Assembly (NCBI GenBank): GCA_009926935.1 | Contig: RFNZ01000004.1 | Coordinates: 124,402-188,401 of the forward strand | Direction: 5' to 3' | Source of the DNA: Pseudomonadota bacterium | GTDB taxonomy: Bacteria > Pseudomonadota > Alphaproteobacteria > Micavibrionales > UBA1664 | DNA length: 64,000 nucleotides | Part shown: one piece after another, positions 32,869 through 41,528 of the stretch | Numbering within the stretch: the stretch's first letter is position 1 | How the letters are laid out: each line of letters begins with the position of its first letter | Notes under the pieces: generated by a model | What the model saw: the letters and a program-made list of their open reading frames with translations, nothing else | Database searches by the model: none | What the model was told of the DNA's origin: nothing | Translations under genes and position numbers: made by a program

Positions 32869-33546
32869 ATGATATACGAAACTTTGAGATCGCTCTTAAA
32901 ACACCGCTTCGGGGTGCTTCTATTTCTTCAAGTTCTTATGCTGCAGGCTGCTGCGTTTGCTCAAGGTAGCCTGTTTAAGGAAGAAATTTTTCTTCTAGCT
33001 CTGTTAGGTATGCTGATGGCCAGCGGCTTTGTTATCCTGAAGGGCACGAGGTATCTCGTCCAGTTCCTGATAGTTGCATTCTGCGCTCTTGTGGCCAATT
33101 TATTTGGTTATTTTTCAAGCTCGTCGATGGCAGATGTAAGCGCTTCTTTTGCAAATCTTGTATTCATGGTTTGGGTTCTAATCGCAATGGTAAGCCGTGT
33201 GTTTTTTGATAGAAAAGTTGATGAGAACATCATTCTTGGCGCTGCCTGCCTTTACATCCACATTGGGATGACATTCGGCTTTATCTATCTCATGGTTGAT
33301 TATTTTGCACCAGGCTCCTTCAACAGTGTGATTAATATCGGTGCGCCCGCAGAGATAAGCCGGCTTTTGGGGCATTTCCTGTATTACAGTTTTGTGACAC
33401 TAAGTACCGTGGGTTACGGTGATATAGCGCCGATCAGTCCGCCGGCACGCTATATCTCGGTACTGGAAGCGATAATAGGGCAGCTTTATCTGGCGATAAT
33501 GGTATCGCGGCTATTAGGCATGCACATTAACAACCCTAAGAAATAA
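32869..33546 (+). CDS. Ion-channel family protein (potassium-selective filter)
   Basis: Predicted protein of 225 aa. Four hydrophobic segments cover about residues 16-75 and 85-130, and a final pore module comprises a helix, the re-entrant loop with SFVTLSTVGYGDIAPI (TVGYGD filter), and a last helix. TVGYGD is the selectivity filter of potassium channels. No C-terminal RCK domain is attached, only a short NNPKK tail. The structure corresponds to the simple bacterial ion-channel family with additional N-terminal helices. It overlaps the convergent DUF3095 gene by 11 bp. Its region is relatively A/T-rich. Confidence 0.9.
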   Translation: MIYETLRSLLKHRFGVLLFLQVLMLQAAAFAQGSLFKEEIFLLALLGMLMASGFVILKGTRYLVQFLIVAFCALVANLFGYFSSSSMADVSASFANLVFMVWVLIAMVSRVFFDRKVDENIILGAACLYIHIGMTFGFIYLMVDYFAPGSFNSVINIGAPAEISRLLGHFLYYSFVTLSTVGYGDIAPISPPARYISVLEAIIGQLYLAIMVSRLLGMHINNPKK

Positions 33547-34729
33547 GTGCAGTTTCTCTTATCTGCGCCTTAAGCTGTTTTGCGGCCATCGCATAACCGC
33601 CGTCACTGCCATCAATGAAATGAAAATGGTTTTGTGTATAATCAAACACCATGCATGTCATGAGGGCCGTAGGCGCTCCATGCATCCCGTAAAATATCAA
33701 ACCCTGTGCATGCAGATTCGATAGATAATCTTCAAGCGCGTAGCGGTGCGCAGGGGCAACATCCATCACAAGCCTGAGAGCATTATCAAACTTGATGTAA
33801 TCGGTATTGCGGGCCGTATCGGCGCGGTATGTCTTGCCGTCGAAGGTTCCGGCTTTGAGGCCAAAGGCAAAGCAAATTTTACCGACAACCGTCAGCATCC
33901 ATATATGCACGAGATATTTGAGACGGGCAGCCAAATCCTGATGGCTGGTGCGCACTTTGGTCTCGCCCATAAGGCTCAAAGGGTTGCTACCGACGACAAG
34001 GTTGTCCTCTGAAGCCGGTCGCCAGCGATCATGTGGGCCACAAAGGCGTAAAACTTCATCAAGGATACCGCGGTAGACGGAGGCTGCCTCGGCTTCATTC
34101 GTTCTGGCCTGTATAATGATGCTAACATCAAGCCCGTTGCGGCTATGGAGCGGCTTCCATCGGCATTCCAGCCCCTCAAAGTTTGCGGGCACTTCTTTTA
34201 GCTGCGCATCCGAAAATAAAGTCGAGATATCATAGCGCGGGCCGGTATCGGCAGCCTTCACCAGCTTTTCTGCGAGCGTGATGCCTTGGCCTGAGAGCGT
34301 TGCCTGAAAAACGCCGGGTGCTGCTGCAAATTTTGCAACGCGCACCGGTGCACCTTGTTCTATCAAATCAGCCATAGGCACGATACCGGCGCGCATATCA
34401 AGATTGAACTGCGATTGCGACATGGCGCGTGTACCATAAAGCGCCTGCGCCACAGCAAGGCGCATGGTGTCCGGCACAAGAATGGTGACACCGTCTCCAC
34501 CGAAAATATAGGGTATTTCAGGTCGTCCAAGCGCGTTCAAGACTGCAATGATGGCGCAGCTGGCAACGATGTTGACGTCCTTGTATTTGCCGCCTTCGAT
34601 TGCCTTTGTCGAACCGGCAATATCAACAATGACGACAGACCAGTTGGGCGGCAGCGCCGCATGCCGCGTGCTGTCACACAGGGCGACATCCGCAGGTAGT
34701 ACGGCCAAGTCGGCATAAAAGCGCGACAT
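33536..34729 (-). CDS. DUF3095 protein (nucleotide-cyclase-like)
   Basis: Predicted protein of 397 aa, full length for DUF3095. The N-terminal part WSVVIVDIAGSTKAIEGGKYKDVN and IPYIFGGDGVTILVPD resembles class III nucleotidyl cyclases and GGDEF-like folds, where aspartates bind metal: the DIAGS and GGDG motifs fit two of the expected sites. The C-terminal half has no named domain and includes NHFHFIDGSDGGYAMAA. DUF3095 proteins have been noted as cyclase relatives without shown activity. Follows the asparaginase gene by 11 bp on the same strand. Conserved catalytic aspartates suggest the nucleotidyl-cyclase chemistry could be retained; that is inference. Confidence 0.8.
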   Translation of the reverse strand: MSRFYADLAVLPADVALCDSTRHAALPPNWSVVIVDIAGSTKAIEGGKYKDVNIVASCAIIAVLNALGRPEIPYIFGGDGVTILVPDTMRLAVAQALYGTRAMSQSQFNLDMRAGIVPMADLIEQGAPVRVAKFAAAPGVFQATLSGQGITLAEKLVKAADTGPRYDISTLFSDAQLKEVPANFEGLECRWKPLHSRNGLDVSIIIQARTNEAEAASVYRGILDEVLRLCGPHDRWRPASEDNLVVGSNPLSLMGETKVRTSHQDLAARLKYLVHIWMLTVVGKICFAFGLKAGTFDGKTYRADTARNTDYIKFDNALRLVMDVAPAHRYALEDYLSNLHAQGLIFYGMHGAPTALMTCMVFDYTQNHFHFIDGSDGGYAMAAKQLKAQIRETALIS

Positions 34730-34740
34730 GCGGATTCCTT

Positions 34741-35925
34741 TTATTTGTTAGGTACGAAACGTGAGATATGGGATGGAATTTCCCCTACATAATTGCTCGT
34801 CATAAAACGCGACATCGCCTTAAGGTCACCCATATGCATACGGAGGGCGATTTCTATTTTGGCAAGCGCGGCAGATAGTGTCATGTCCAGCGGCACAGCC
34901 CCCATCTGGATGGCCTTGAAGCTAGACAGGTACTCAACGCGGTAGTCGGAATGCACAGGGTTCACTACAAACACCGGGATATTGCGCGCATGGGCGGGCG
35001 GAATAGTCGCGTTGATAATGTCCTCGTAAATGGTGCCAGCTCCGTAGGAATAAAGGATAACCGCGCGTACTTCGTCCATCGTCACCTGTTGCGCAACCAT
35101 CGCGGGGTTAAGTCCAAGCGTGGATTTAACCACAAGTGTGTGCGAGAAATCGCCACGCCAGATCGTCGGTTCAAACGGAATACGGCGGCGCGGGTTAAGC
35201 CACTCCGCCAAATGAACAGGATACTCAAGGCGGCTGAAATTCGCGACATAGCGGTGACGCGGGGCATCGAACGCATTGGCCAGCATATCGTCCACTTTTT
35301 CTGCGGATGTACCTAAAAGTGCTCGGTCACCCATCACGATAACGACCTCTGCCATATCGCGGCTATGCAAGGAATCAAGGGTATGCAAAGCGTTGCGGAT
35401 GTTAATAGGAGCATCGCTCATCGGCTCATGGATAGGGCGCTGTGACCCCGTATACACAACCGAGAAAGGCATACCCTGCCCCATCATGAGAGAAAGGGTG
35501 GCGGCAGAATACGTCATTGTATCGGTCCCGTGTGTTACCAAAAAACCCGTAAAAGGACATTTGATGTTGTTCCAAAGCCACGTAAGCGCAATCGCGATGT
35601 CGCGCACATGCCTGTAATCCATCTGCGATGAGTCCACATTAAAAGCCTGCAGCCCAACGACCTTGAACATACTGTTCAGGCGAGGGTCCGATGCATCAAG
35701 CAGTGCCTGAAAATCAAGATGCGGCACACGGATGCCACCCTCGGTTTTCATAGCCAGCGTACCGCCAGTAGCCAGCATGATAACAAGCTTGCGGCCAGCA
35801 AGGGCTTCGCTATCCAAGTTGTTGATGGCGGCCGCAAGGTCGCGCACAGCCTGCGCATCAATAAGGGTAAGCAGGCCCAAATCGTCCGCAGGATTCATAA
35901 ACCCTTTGCTGATGGCATCCGTCAT
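34741..35925 (-). CDS. Asparaginase-family protein
   Basis: Predicted protein of 394 aa. The nucleophile threonine lies in MLATGGTLAM, and the second catalytic triad in LVTHGTDTMTYSAATLSLM, both canonical for type I/II asparaginases. The 60-residue N-terminal extension before the first motif is atypical. The enzyme hydrolyses L-asparagine to aspartate and ammonia; no signal peptide is present, so it should be the cytoplasmic type. It lies 3 bp downstream of gatB and may be in the gat transcription unit. Archaeal GatD shares this fold, but a GatE partner is not seen, so a direct amidotransferase role is not supported. Confidence 0.85.
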   Translation of the reverse strand: MTDAISKGFMNPADDLGLLTLIDAQAVRDLAAAINNLDSEALAGRKLVIMLATGGTLAMKTEGGIRVPHLDFQALLDASDPRLNSMFKVVGLQAFNVDSSQMDYRHVRDIAIALTWLWNNIKCPFTGFLVTHGTDTMTYSAATLSLMMGQGMPFSVVYTGSQRPIHEPMSDAPINIRNALHTLDSLHSRDMAEVVIVMGDRALLGTSAEKVDDMLANAFDAPRHRYVANFSRLEYPVHLAEWLNPRRRIPFEPTIWRGDFSHTLVVKSTLGLNPAMVAQQVTMDEVRAVILYSYGAGTIYEDIINATIPPAHARNIPVFVVNPVHSDYRVEYLSSFKAIQMGAVPLDMTLSAALAKIEIALRMHMGDLKAMSRFMTSNYVGEIPSHISRFVPNK

Positions 35926-35928
35926 GAT

Positions 35929-37380
35929 CTAGCTCAATTTCTTCTTGAGCAGTTCGTTCACAATATCAGGATTGGCTTTGCCACCTGATTTTTTCATGAC
36001 TTGGCCTACAAAGAACCCGAACAGTTTGTCCTTGCCGCCTTTAAAGGCCGCGACGTTATCAGGGTTTTCAGCAATCACTTCATTAATCACTTTTTCAATA
36101 GCGCCCGTATCGGTGACTTGGCGAAGGCCCTTGGCTTCCACAATCGCGGCGGCGTCACCACCATTTGTGAACATCTCGGCAAACACGTCTTTGGCGATTT
36201 TGCCCGATATCGTGTTGTCGGCAATCAGCTTCAGCAAACCTGCAAGGGCAGGGGCTTTCACAGGGCTGTCATCAAGGCTCATGCCTTCTTTGTTTAGGCG
36301 GCCAAGCAGCTCATTTTGCACCCAGTTGGCGGCAAGTTTCGGATCGCTCGATTTCGCAACGGTCTCAAAATACTCGGCGCGGTTTTGCTCGGCAATCAAA
36401 ACACCTGCATCATAGGCGGTCAGGCCGTATTGTTCCATGAAGCGATGTTTTTTCTGGTCCGGCAACTCCGGCAGGGTTTTACGAATGCGCTCGATCAGCT
36501 CGTCCGTCAGCTTCAGTGGCAGAAGGTCCGGGTCGGGGAAGTAGCGGTAATCATGCGCGTCTTCCTTGCTGCGTAAGGACCGTGTTTCCAGCTTCGCAGG
36601 GTCCCACAGGCGGGTTTCCTGTTTGATGCTGCCGCCGCTTTCAAGTATTTCAAGCTGGCGCTGCGCCTCGTATTCAATGGCCTGTTGCGCGGCTTTGACG
36701 GAGTTCACGTTTTTCACTTCCGTACGTGTACCAAAAGGCGATCCTGGGCGGCGGAGGGATAGGTTCACGTCACACCGCATCGACCCTTCTTCCATGTTGC
36801 CGTCGCACGTTCCAAGGTAACGCAAAATCATGCGAAGCTTATTAAGGTACGCGACAACCTCATCGCCCGAACGCAAATCGGGTTCGGACACAATCTCCAT
36901 CAAGGCGCAGCCCGAGCGGTTGAGGTCAACGTAAGACTTCGTCGGGTGCTGGTCATGCATGGATTTACCGGCGTCCTGCTCCAAGTGCAGGCGCGTAATA
37001 CCAATCGTACGGCTGGTGCCATCAGGCATATCGATTTCAATGAAACCCTTACCAACAATCGGGTAAAGATACTGCGAAATTTGGTAGCCCTGCGGTAAGT
37101 CGGGGTAGAAGTAGTTTTTCCGCTCAAACACCGAAACCTTGTTGATGGCGGCATTAAGCCCAAGGCCTGTACGCACGGCTTGCTCGACGCAGTGTTCGTT
37201 CAGCACAGGCAGCATGCCCGGCATCGCGGCGTCAACTAGCGATACTTGGCTGTTAGGGTCAGCCCCGAATACGGCAGATGCGCCCGAAAACAGTTTGGAA
37301 TTGGCAATCACTTGGGCATGGACTTCAAGCCCAATCACCATTTCCCAAGCACCCGTTTCACCTTTGATAAGTTCAGCCAT
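35929..37380 (-). CDS. gatB: Asp-tRNA(Asn)/Glu-tRNA(Gln) amidotransferase subunit B
   Basis: Predicted protein of 483 aa. The opening [40 protein letters not shown] and DVNRSG-like [17 protein letters not shown] blocks are canonical GatB kinase-domain motifs. [13 protein letters not shown] and the helical YqeY-like tail (about residues 330-483) follow. GatB activates the side-chain carboxylate of misacylated Asp-tRNA or Glu-tRNA with ATP and receives ammonia produced by GatA. gatA is upstream on the same strand, but separated from gatB by an inverted-repeat unit with a GxxExxY gene (37398-37840). Confidence 0.97.
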   Translation of the reverse strand: MAELIKGETGAWEMVIGLEVHAQVIANSKLFSGASAVFGADPNSQVSLVDAAMPGMLPVLNEHCVEQAVRTGLGLNAAINKVSVFERKNYFYPDLPQGYQISQYLYPIVGKGFIEIDMPDGTSRTIGITRLHLEQDAGKSMHDQHPTKSYVDLNRSGCALMEIVSEPDLRSGDEVVAYLNKLRMILRYLGTCDGNMEEGSMRCDVNLSLRRPGSPFGTRTEVKNVNSVKAAQQAIEYEAQRQLEILESGGSIKQETRLWDPAKLETRSLRSKEDAHDYRYFPDPDLLPLKLTDELIERIRKTLPELPDQKKHRFMEQYGLTAYDAGVLIAEQNRAEYFETVAKSSDPKLAANWVQNELLGRLNKEGMSLDDSPVKAPALAGLLKLIADNTISGKIAKDVFAEMFTNGGDAAAIVEAKGLRQVTDTGAIEKVINEVIAENPDNVAAFKGGKDKLFGFFVGQVMKKSGGKANPDIVNELLKKKLS

Positions 37381-37397
37381 TGTTTTTCCTATGTTTT

Positions 37398-37429
37398 TTT
37401 AACCACTAAGCACACTAAGATCACTAAGA
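37398..37429. repeat. Left inverted repeat of the GxxExxY unit
   Basis: Three tandem 9-bp units with the core CACTAAG follow TTTAAC. Compared with the inverted right copy at 37809, positions 15 and 24 differ. It ends 2 bp before the stop codon of the GxxExxY gene. Confidence 0.85.
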
Positions 37430-37431
37430 AG

Positions 37432-37803
37432 TTAGAGCGAAAAGCGGCGAATACCTTCCTTGAACATTTTAGAATTAAAGTTAATGAGCAATCCCGTCTT
37501 TACGCCCGACAGCTTTAAATAAGTTAAAATTTGTGCCTGATGTACTGGCAGAAGCGTATCAACAGATTTAACTTCAACTATCAATGCATCATTCACTAAC
37601 AAATCAATCCTAAAGCCATTTCCCACTTCGAAACCATCGTAGATGACAGGTAAAAGCTTTTGTTTCTCGAACGGCAAGTTTCGCTTAGTCAATTCGTAGC
37701 ATAGACAATCTTCATAGCAACTCTCAAGCAACCCGGGTCCTAAAGCTTGATGAACTGTATATGCAGCATCGACAACAACGGATGAGATATCTGAATTCAT
37801 CAC
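37432..37803 (-). CDS. GxxExxY protein
   Basis: Predicted protein of 123 aa (or 122 from the second Met). It carries the family-naming motif in ALGPGLLESCYEDCL, followed by a PD-(D/E)XK-like nuclease core with GFRIDLLVNDALIVEVKSVD, where D and E-x-K are the expected metal and catalytic residues. Then VHQAQILTYLKLSGVKTGLLINFN gives the strand-helix-strand end. The family is related to restriction-type nucleases, but its job is unproven. The gene interrupts the gatA-gatB order and fills the space between 32-bp inverted repeats; its A/T-richer composition differs from the gat genes, consistent with insertion. Confidence 0.9.
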   Translation of the reverse strand: MMNSDISSVVVDAAYTVHQALGPGLLESCYEDCLCYELTKRNLPFEKQKLLPVIYDGFEVGNGFRIDLLVNDALIVEVKSVDTLLPVHQAQILTYLKLSGVKTGLLINFNSKMFKEGIRRFSL

Positions 37804-37808
37804 TGGTC

Positions 37809-37840
37809 TCTTAGTGTTCTTAGTGGGCTTAGTGGTTAAA
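37809..37840. repeat. Right inverted repeat of the GxxExxY unit
   Basis: Inverted copy of 37398-37429, with 30 of 32 positions identical. It starts 5 bp after the gene's first codon (seen on the plus strand) and ends 4 bp before the gatA stop. Lies at the promoter side of the GxxExxY gene. Confidence 0.85.
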
Positions 37841-37844
37841 ACCC

Positions 37845-39335
37845 TCAGGCAGCTTTCTTCAAAATCGCTTGTGGTTTAGCGACAAAGTTTGCGGCGCGTT
37901 CAATCACATGGCCAGTCCGCAGCACGGTCGCTTCATCCCACGGCTTGCCAATAATCTGCAAACCTAACGGTAACCCGTCAGCCGAAAGCCCGCAGGGGAC
38001 TGACATACCGGGAAGGCCAGCCAAATTCACTGTCACCGTAAACACGTCATTGAGATACATCTTAACGGGGTCATCCTCGTTCTCGCCAATAGCGAACGCG
38101 GCGGATGGTGTGGCGGGTGTCAGCAACACATCGCACTTTTTATACGCTTCCAAAAAGTCGTTGGTAATCAGGCGGCGGATTTTCTGGGCCTTGATATAAT
38201 ACGCATCGTAGTAACCCGCGCTTAACACGTACGTGCCAATCATGATGCGGCGTTTGACCTCAGCGCCAAAGCCTTTGGCGCGTGTCAATTCGTACATATC
38301 ACGCAGGTTTGCGCCTTCTACGCGCGGGCCGTAGCGCACGCCGTCATAGCGCGCGAGGTTCGATGAACATTCAGCCGGCGCAATGATGTAATAGGCTGGC
38401 AGGGCGTATTGCGTATGCGGCAGCGATACATCCACAATCTCGGCGCCAGCATCCTTGAGCCATTCAATACCATCATCCCACGATTTGAGAATTTCGGCAG
38501 GCGTACCATCCAATCGGTATTCCTTGGGGATGCCCACTTTCAAGCCCTTCATGTCGCCCGTGAGCGCCTTGGTAAAGTCCGGCACGGGGAGGGGAGCTGA
38601 TGTGGAGTCTTTCGGGTCATGCCCCGACATCACTTCAAGCATCAACGCGCAGTCCTCGACGGTGCGGGCAAACGGCCCTGCTTGGTCAAGGGATGACGCG
38701 AAGGCAACAATCCCCCAGCGCGAGCAACGCCCATAGGTGGGCTTGATACCAACAGTGCCAGTGAATGCAGCCGGCTGGCGGATGGACCCGCCCGTATCGG
38801 TACCCGTGGCGCCCATGCACATACGGGCAGCAAGGGCCGCAACAGACCCGCCCGATGAACCACCGGGCACAAGGTCTCGGTTATCGCCGTTATTGCGCTT
38901 CCACGGTGAAATCACGTTGCCGTATGCCGATGTGGTGTTGGATGACCCCATCGCGAATTCATCGCACGAAACTTTCCCAAGCGTGACCGAACCCGCATCG
39001 AGTAGTTTTTGTGAAACTGTTGATTCATAGGTTGGCACAAAGCCTTTCAGAATGGCGCTCGAAGCAGTCGTCTGAATACCTTTGGTGCAATAGAGGTCTT
39101 TGATGGCAAGCGGGATGCCCTCAAGCTTGCCCATCTGGCCAGCTGCAATACGCTTGTCGCTCTCGGCGGCTTGCTTCAACGCAACCTCGGGCGTTTCGGT
39201 GATGTAGGCGTTAAGGTGCCTGCCAGCTTCGACTTGTGCGATATGCGCTTTGGCAAGTTCAGTTGCAGAGAATTTCTTGGCTTTCAAAGCCGAAAGAGCC
39301 TCGGTGATGGTGAGGTCGGTAAGATCAGTCATCAT
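37845..39335 (-). CDS. gatA: Asp-tRNA(Asn)/Glu-tRNA(Gln) amidotransferase subunit A
   Basis: Predicted protein of 496 aa, an amidase-signature enzyme. The catalytic triad Ser-cisSer-Lys is found as the Lys in [12 protein letters not shown], the cis-Ser region in [16 protein letters not shown], and the nucleophile Ser in [16 protein letters not shown]. GatA hydrolyses glutamine or asparagine and channels ammonia to GatB. This makes Asn-tRNA or Gln-tRNA through transamidation, which implies that at least one of the cognate synthetases is missing. Start is ATG 39335 or 39332. In the order gatC, two small anchored proteins, gatA, GxxExxY unit, gatB. Confidence 0.97.
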   Translation of the reverse strand: MMTDLTDLTITEALSALKAKKFSATELAKAHIAQVEAGRHLNAYITETPEVALKQAAESDKRIAAGQMGKLEGIPLAIKDLYCTKGIQTTASSAILKGFVPTYESTVSQKLLDAGSVTLGKVSCDEFAMGSSNTTSAYGNVISPWKRNNGDNRDLVPGGSSGGSVAALAARMCMGATGTDTGGSIRQPAAFTGTVGIKPTYGRCSRWGIVAFASSLDQAGPFARTVEDCALMLEVMSGHDPKDSTSAPLPVPDFTKALTGDMKGLKVGIPKEYRLDGTPAEILKSWDDGIEWLKDAGAEIVDVSLPHTQYALPAYYIIAPAECSSNLARYDGVRYGPRVEGANLRDMYELTRAKGFGAEVKRRIMIGTYVLSAGYYDAYYIKAQKIRRLITNDFLEAYKKCDVLLTPATPSAAFAIGENEDDPVKMYLNDVFTVTVNLAGLPGMSVPCGLSADGLPLGLQIIGKPWDEATVLRTGHVIERAANFVAKPQAILKKAA

Positions 39336-39347
39336 GAACCCAGATAG

Positions 39348-39680
39348 TTAAGGATTACTTGGATATCTGATGATGTCTTGGCGTGAATTCTCGCTGCTGT
39401 CAACGCCTGACTGGGCGCGGTAGGTCTGTGTCAAAGGGTCATAGATGAAACGCATGGGCAACGGCTGCGTTTCGGTACCTGCGGCGGGCTCAAGGTCCTC
39501 AATGGCCGATGCCGGAACTTCTTCAATGACGGTTGCTCCGTTGGCAAGGCGGCTATAGCGCATTTCCGTCCGAAGAGGGGTGCTTTCAGCCGCTTTCTGC
39601 TTATTAAAGGCATAAAAAGCACCGTAAGAAGCCCCTGCAAGGAGCGTGGTCATAAAGGCAAAAAGCACGAAGTTCTTCAT
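39348..39680 (-). CDS. Small membrane-anchored protein between gatC and gatA (1)
   Basis: Predicted protein of 110 aa. Residues about 4-24 form a signal-anchor helix (VLFAFMTTLLAGASYGAFYAF), and the rest is a polar, extracytoplasmic tail. The tail carries RYSRLANGATVIEEVPASAIEDL and the sequence MRFIYDPLTQTYRAQSGVDSS. No family is recognised. The stop lies 12 bp before the gatA start, so it is probably part of the gat transcript. Function unknown; the position could be historical only. Confidence 0.65.
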   Translation of the reverse strand: MKNFVLFAFMTTLLAGASYGAFYAFNKQKAAESTPLRTEMRYSRLANGATVIEEVPASAIEDLEPAAGTETQPLPMRFIYDPLTQTYRAQSGVDSSENSRQDIIRYPSNP

Positions 39681-39736
39681 GACGCAACTTTACTGCAAAA
39701 TGCAGGCCAAAAGCAAAATATTTGAATGTTTATATG

Positions 39737-39940
39737 CTATTGACCACCGGCGGCAGGAGCGATATCGGCAGGCGTTTCGCTCTCACCGGAGGGGAGCATC
39801 CCCATCAGTTCCTGCGTATCGGCAGCAGGGGCTATGGCCACATTAATATTGTTATCCTTGCTGTTGGTGGCCTCAAAAGCCGTTTTACCGCCCCATATGG
39901 CAAGAGCTGCAAGCAGAAGGGCAAAAATGATGGTTTTCAT
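39737..39940 (-). CDS. Small membrane-anchored protein between gatC and gatA (2)
   Basis: Predicted protein of 67 aa. An N-terminal hydrophobic stretch (residues 3-18, TIIFALLLAALAIWGG) acts as a signal or anchor, followed by a short polar region rich in Ala, Pro and acidic residues (PAADTQELMGMLPSGESETPADIAPAAGG). No domain is recognised. It starts 5 bp after the gatC stop. Together with the 110-aa gene it separates gatC from gatA, an order I do not know from other gat loci. Confidence 0.6.
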   Translation of the reverse strand: MKTIIFALLLAALAIWGGKTAFEATNSKDNNINVAIAPAADTQELMGMLPSGESETPADIAPAAGGQ

Positions 39941-39945
39941 GGCTG

Positions 39946-40233
39946 TTACTCCACAATCTTGGGCACAGCAAAAAAGCCGCTGGTGGCCTCAGGTGCATTG
40001 GCAAGAATTTCCGGCTGTTTGTCGCCGTCAGTTACGACATCGCGGCGCAGGGGCAAGGTAATATCCATGACGCTGGCAAGCGGCTCAACGCCATCGGTAT
40101 TCACGGCATTCAGTTGTTCGATCCACTGCATAATGCCGCCAATCTGCGCGGCATATTTTGCTTTTTCGCCTTCCTCGACACGGATACGGGCGAGGTTGGC
40201 AATTTTTGTGACGGTTGCGTTATCGATGGTCAT
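39946..40233 (-). CDS. gatC: Asp-tRNA(Asn)/Glu-tRNA(Gln) amidotransferase subunit C
   Basis: Predicted protein of 95 aa, the normal GatC size. The N-terminal half is helical (VTKIANLARIRVEEGEKAKYAAQIGGIMQWIEQL), with the L-A-R-I conserved start. NTDGVEPLASV, then LPLRRDVVTDGDKQPEILANAP and GFFAVPKIVE at the C-terminus complete the standard GatC belt, which holds GatA and GatB together. It is the first gene of the gat locus, divergent from ruvX with 17 bp between the starts. Confidence 0.95.
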   Translation of the reverse strand: MTIDNATVTKIANLARIRVEEGEKAKYAAQIGGIMQWIEQLNAVNTDGVEPLASVMDITLPLRRDVVTDGDKQPEILANAPEATSGFFAVPKIVE

Positions 40234-40250
40234 GGTCCAAAACCATTAGT

Positions 40251-40733
40251 ATGAAATCGTTTTCAGTTCAATATCTGGATGCACACTGGCAGTCCTGCCC
40301 CGGTGGCGCAAGGCTTTTAGGGGTCGATCACGGCACAAAAACACTTGGTCTCGCGCTCTCTGATCCGGCGCAGCGCATGGCTACACCCCTCAAAACCATC
40401 CAGCGCGGCAAATTTGAGGCGGATGTAAAGGCGCTTGAAACCGTCATCAAAGATTACGGTATAGAGGGGATGATTGTCGGCTGGCCTCTATCAATGGATG
40501 GCAGCGAGGGTGCCCGCACGCAGTCCGTCAAAGATTATCTCACGATGCTGATGCCGCGCCTGGGTCTCTGGTGGGCAGTTTTTGACGAGCGCCTGTCATC
40601 GGATGCAGCGCATCGCCTGATGATCGACGAAATGCAGCTCAATTTTTCAAAGCGTGAAAAAGCGGTCGATGCGCTGGCAGCGCAAAACATACTCCAAGGC
40701 GCTCTCGATTTTATGGGCGTATGCCGTAAGTAA
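40251..40733 (+). CDS. ruvX: Holliday junction resolvase-like RuvX/YqgF
   Basis: Predicted protein of 160 aa from ATG 40251; the frame is open upstream but overlaps gatC's start. It has an RNase H-like fold with RLLGVDHGTKTLGLALSD near residue 22, then GMIVGWPLSMDGSEG and VFDERLSSDAAHRLM, and the final D-A-L-A-A-Q-N-I-L-Q. These fit YqgF, a nuclease implicated in 16S rRNA 5'-end processing and proposed as a Holliday junction resolvase. The gene order gatC-divergent-ruvX is common in alphaproteobacteria. It overlaps the YgjP-like gene by 23 bp at its end. Confidence 0.93.
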   Translation: MKSFSVQYLDAHWQSCPGGARLLGVDHGTKTLGLALSDPAQRMATPLKTIQRGKFEADVKALETVIKDYGIEGMIVGWPLSMDGSEGARTQSVKDYLTMLMPRLGLWWAVFDERLSSDAAHRLMIDEMQLNFSKREKAVDALAAQNILQGALDFMGVCRK

Positions 40734-41454
40734 GCAGTTTGTCGCCGTTTATCTTCAGCCAGTTACATGCAAAATTCATGTCTTCCGAAAGCTGGTCGCA
40801 TAAACTCCAGAAACGGGGGCTGTGGTCCATGTGTTTTAAATGCGCAACTTCGTGGGCTACGACGTAGTCAATCACCTCGATAGGTGCAAATACAAGCCGC
40901 CAGCACAGCATCAGGTCACCATCTACGCCGCAGCTGCCCCAGCGCGCGCGTGTATCACGGAACTGGAGTTTGTTGACGCGTCTTCCGATGCTTCGCGCTT
41001 TTGTAGCCGCAAGTGGTGCCGCAACATCGTGAAGTAATGAATAAAGATAGCGTTTGATATTAGTGGATGCATCCGCGCGCGGTGTCTGTACAACAAGCGC
41101 ATCAGATGTCAGATCGATCGTTGTCACGCGTCCGCTGCAAGGCACAATAGAAATCAATCGCGGTTTTCCAAAAATCGGAATAATGACCCCATCTTCAAAT
41201 GGAATGGGTTTTGGCAAGCGTGCGAGTCGTTGCTCGATCCAGTCGAGATTATCCTCGGCAAACTGCCATGCTTTTTTTTCTGAGGTGCGAACAGGAACGA
41301 CAAGGCAAATATCGCCGCGTGCGGGGTCTACCCGCAAAGCCAAGCGTCGTGCGGCTTTGCTACGGACTAAACGTAAGTTTTCCAAACAGGATGAGGATGC
41401 CGCCTGCGGTGGCGCGGACGATACGGGCGGTTGTGTCTGGCGTGAAAAGAACAT
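40711..41454 (-). CDS. YgjP-like zinc metallopeptidase (DUF45)
   Basis: Predicted protein of 247 aa. The zinc site HEVAHLKHMDHS (H-E-x-x-H with a third ligand) near residue 203, preceded by YVVAHEVAH, is the M48/YgjP (DUF45, WLM) signature. LQFRDTRARWGSCGVDGDLMLCWRL upstream of it is the other conserved block (R-W-G-S-C). N-terminal residues 1-25 are low complexity. The enzyme is predicted to be a cytoplasmic metalloprotease, but its substrate is unknown. Convergent overlap of 23 bp with ruvX. Confidence 0.88.
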   Translation of the reverse strand: MFFSRQTQPPVSSAPPQAASSSCLENLRLVRSKAARRLALRVDPARGDICLVVPVRTSEKKAWQFAEDNLDWIEQRLARLPKPIPFEDGVIIPIFGKPRLISIVPCSGRVTTIDLTSDALVVQTPRADASTNIKRYLYSLLHDVAAPLAATKARSIGRRVNKLQFRDTRARWGSCGVDGDLMLCWRLVFAPIEVIDYVVAHEVAHLKHMDHSPRFWSLCDQLSEDMNFACNWLKINGDKLLTYGIRP

Positions 41455-41528
41455 GCGGACCCAGATGCTTGCTTAACCTCTCTAATTCTGAGGTGTCATG
41501 GCCATCCGGGTCAAGTGCTAAGCAAATC

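Larger units (their letters stand above)
37398..37840. mobile_element. GxxExxY unit bounded by inverted repeats
   Basis: The 443-bp unit lies wholly in the space between the gatB start (37380) and the gatA stop (37845). Its 32-bp ends (37398-37429 and 37809-37840) are inverted copies identical at 30 of 32 positions. Each end consists of the start TTTAACC and three 9-bp units built on CACTAAG. The single gene begins and stops within a few bases of the ends, so there is almost no other sequence. No target-site duplication is visible. GxxExxY genes near such CACTAAG-type repeats recur in many bacteria, which suggests a moving or spreading unit. Confidence 0.6.

Noticed and set aside
34951..35316. 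Plus-strand frame of 121 aa opposite the asparaginase
   Set aside because: Rich in Arg/His with no start signal; antisense of a conserved enzyme.
37398..37840. CRISPR array from repeated CACTAAG units
   Set aside because: Units are only 9 bp, in two groups of three without spacers, and the groups are inverted relative to each other.
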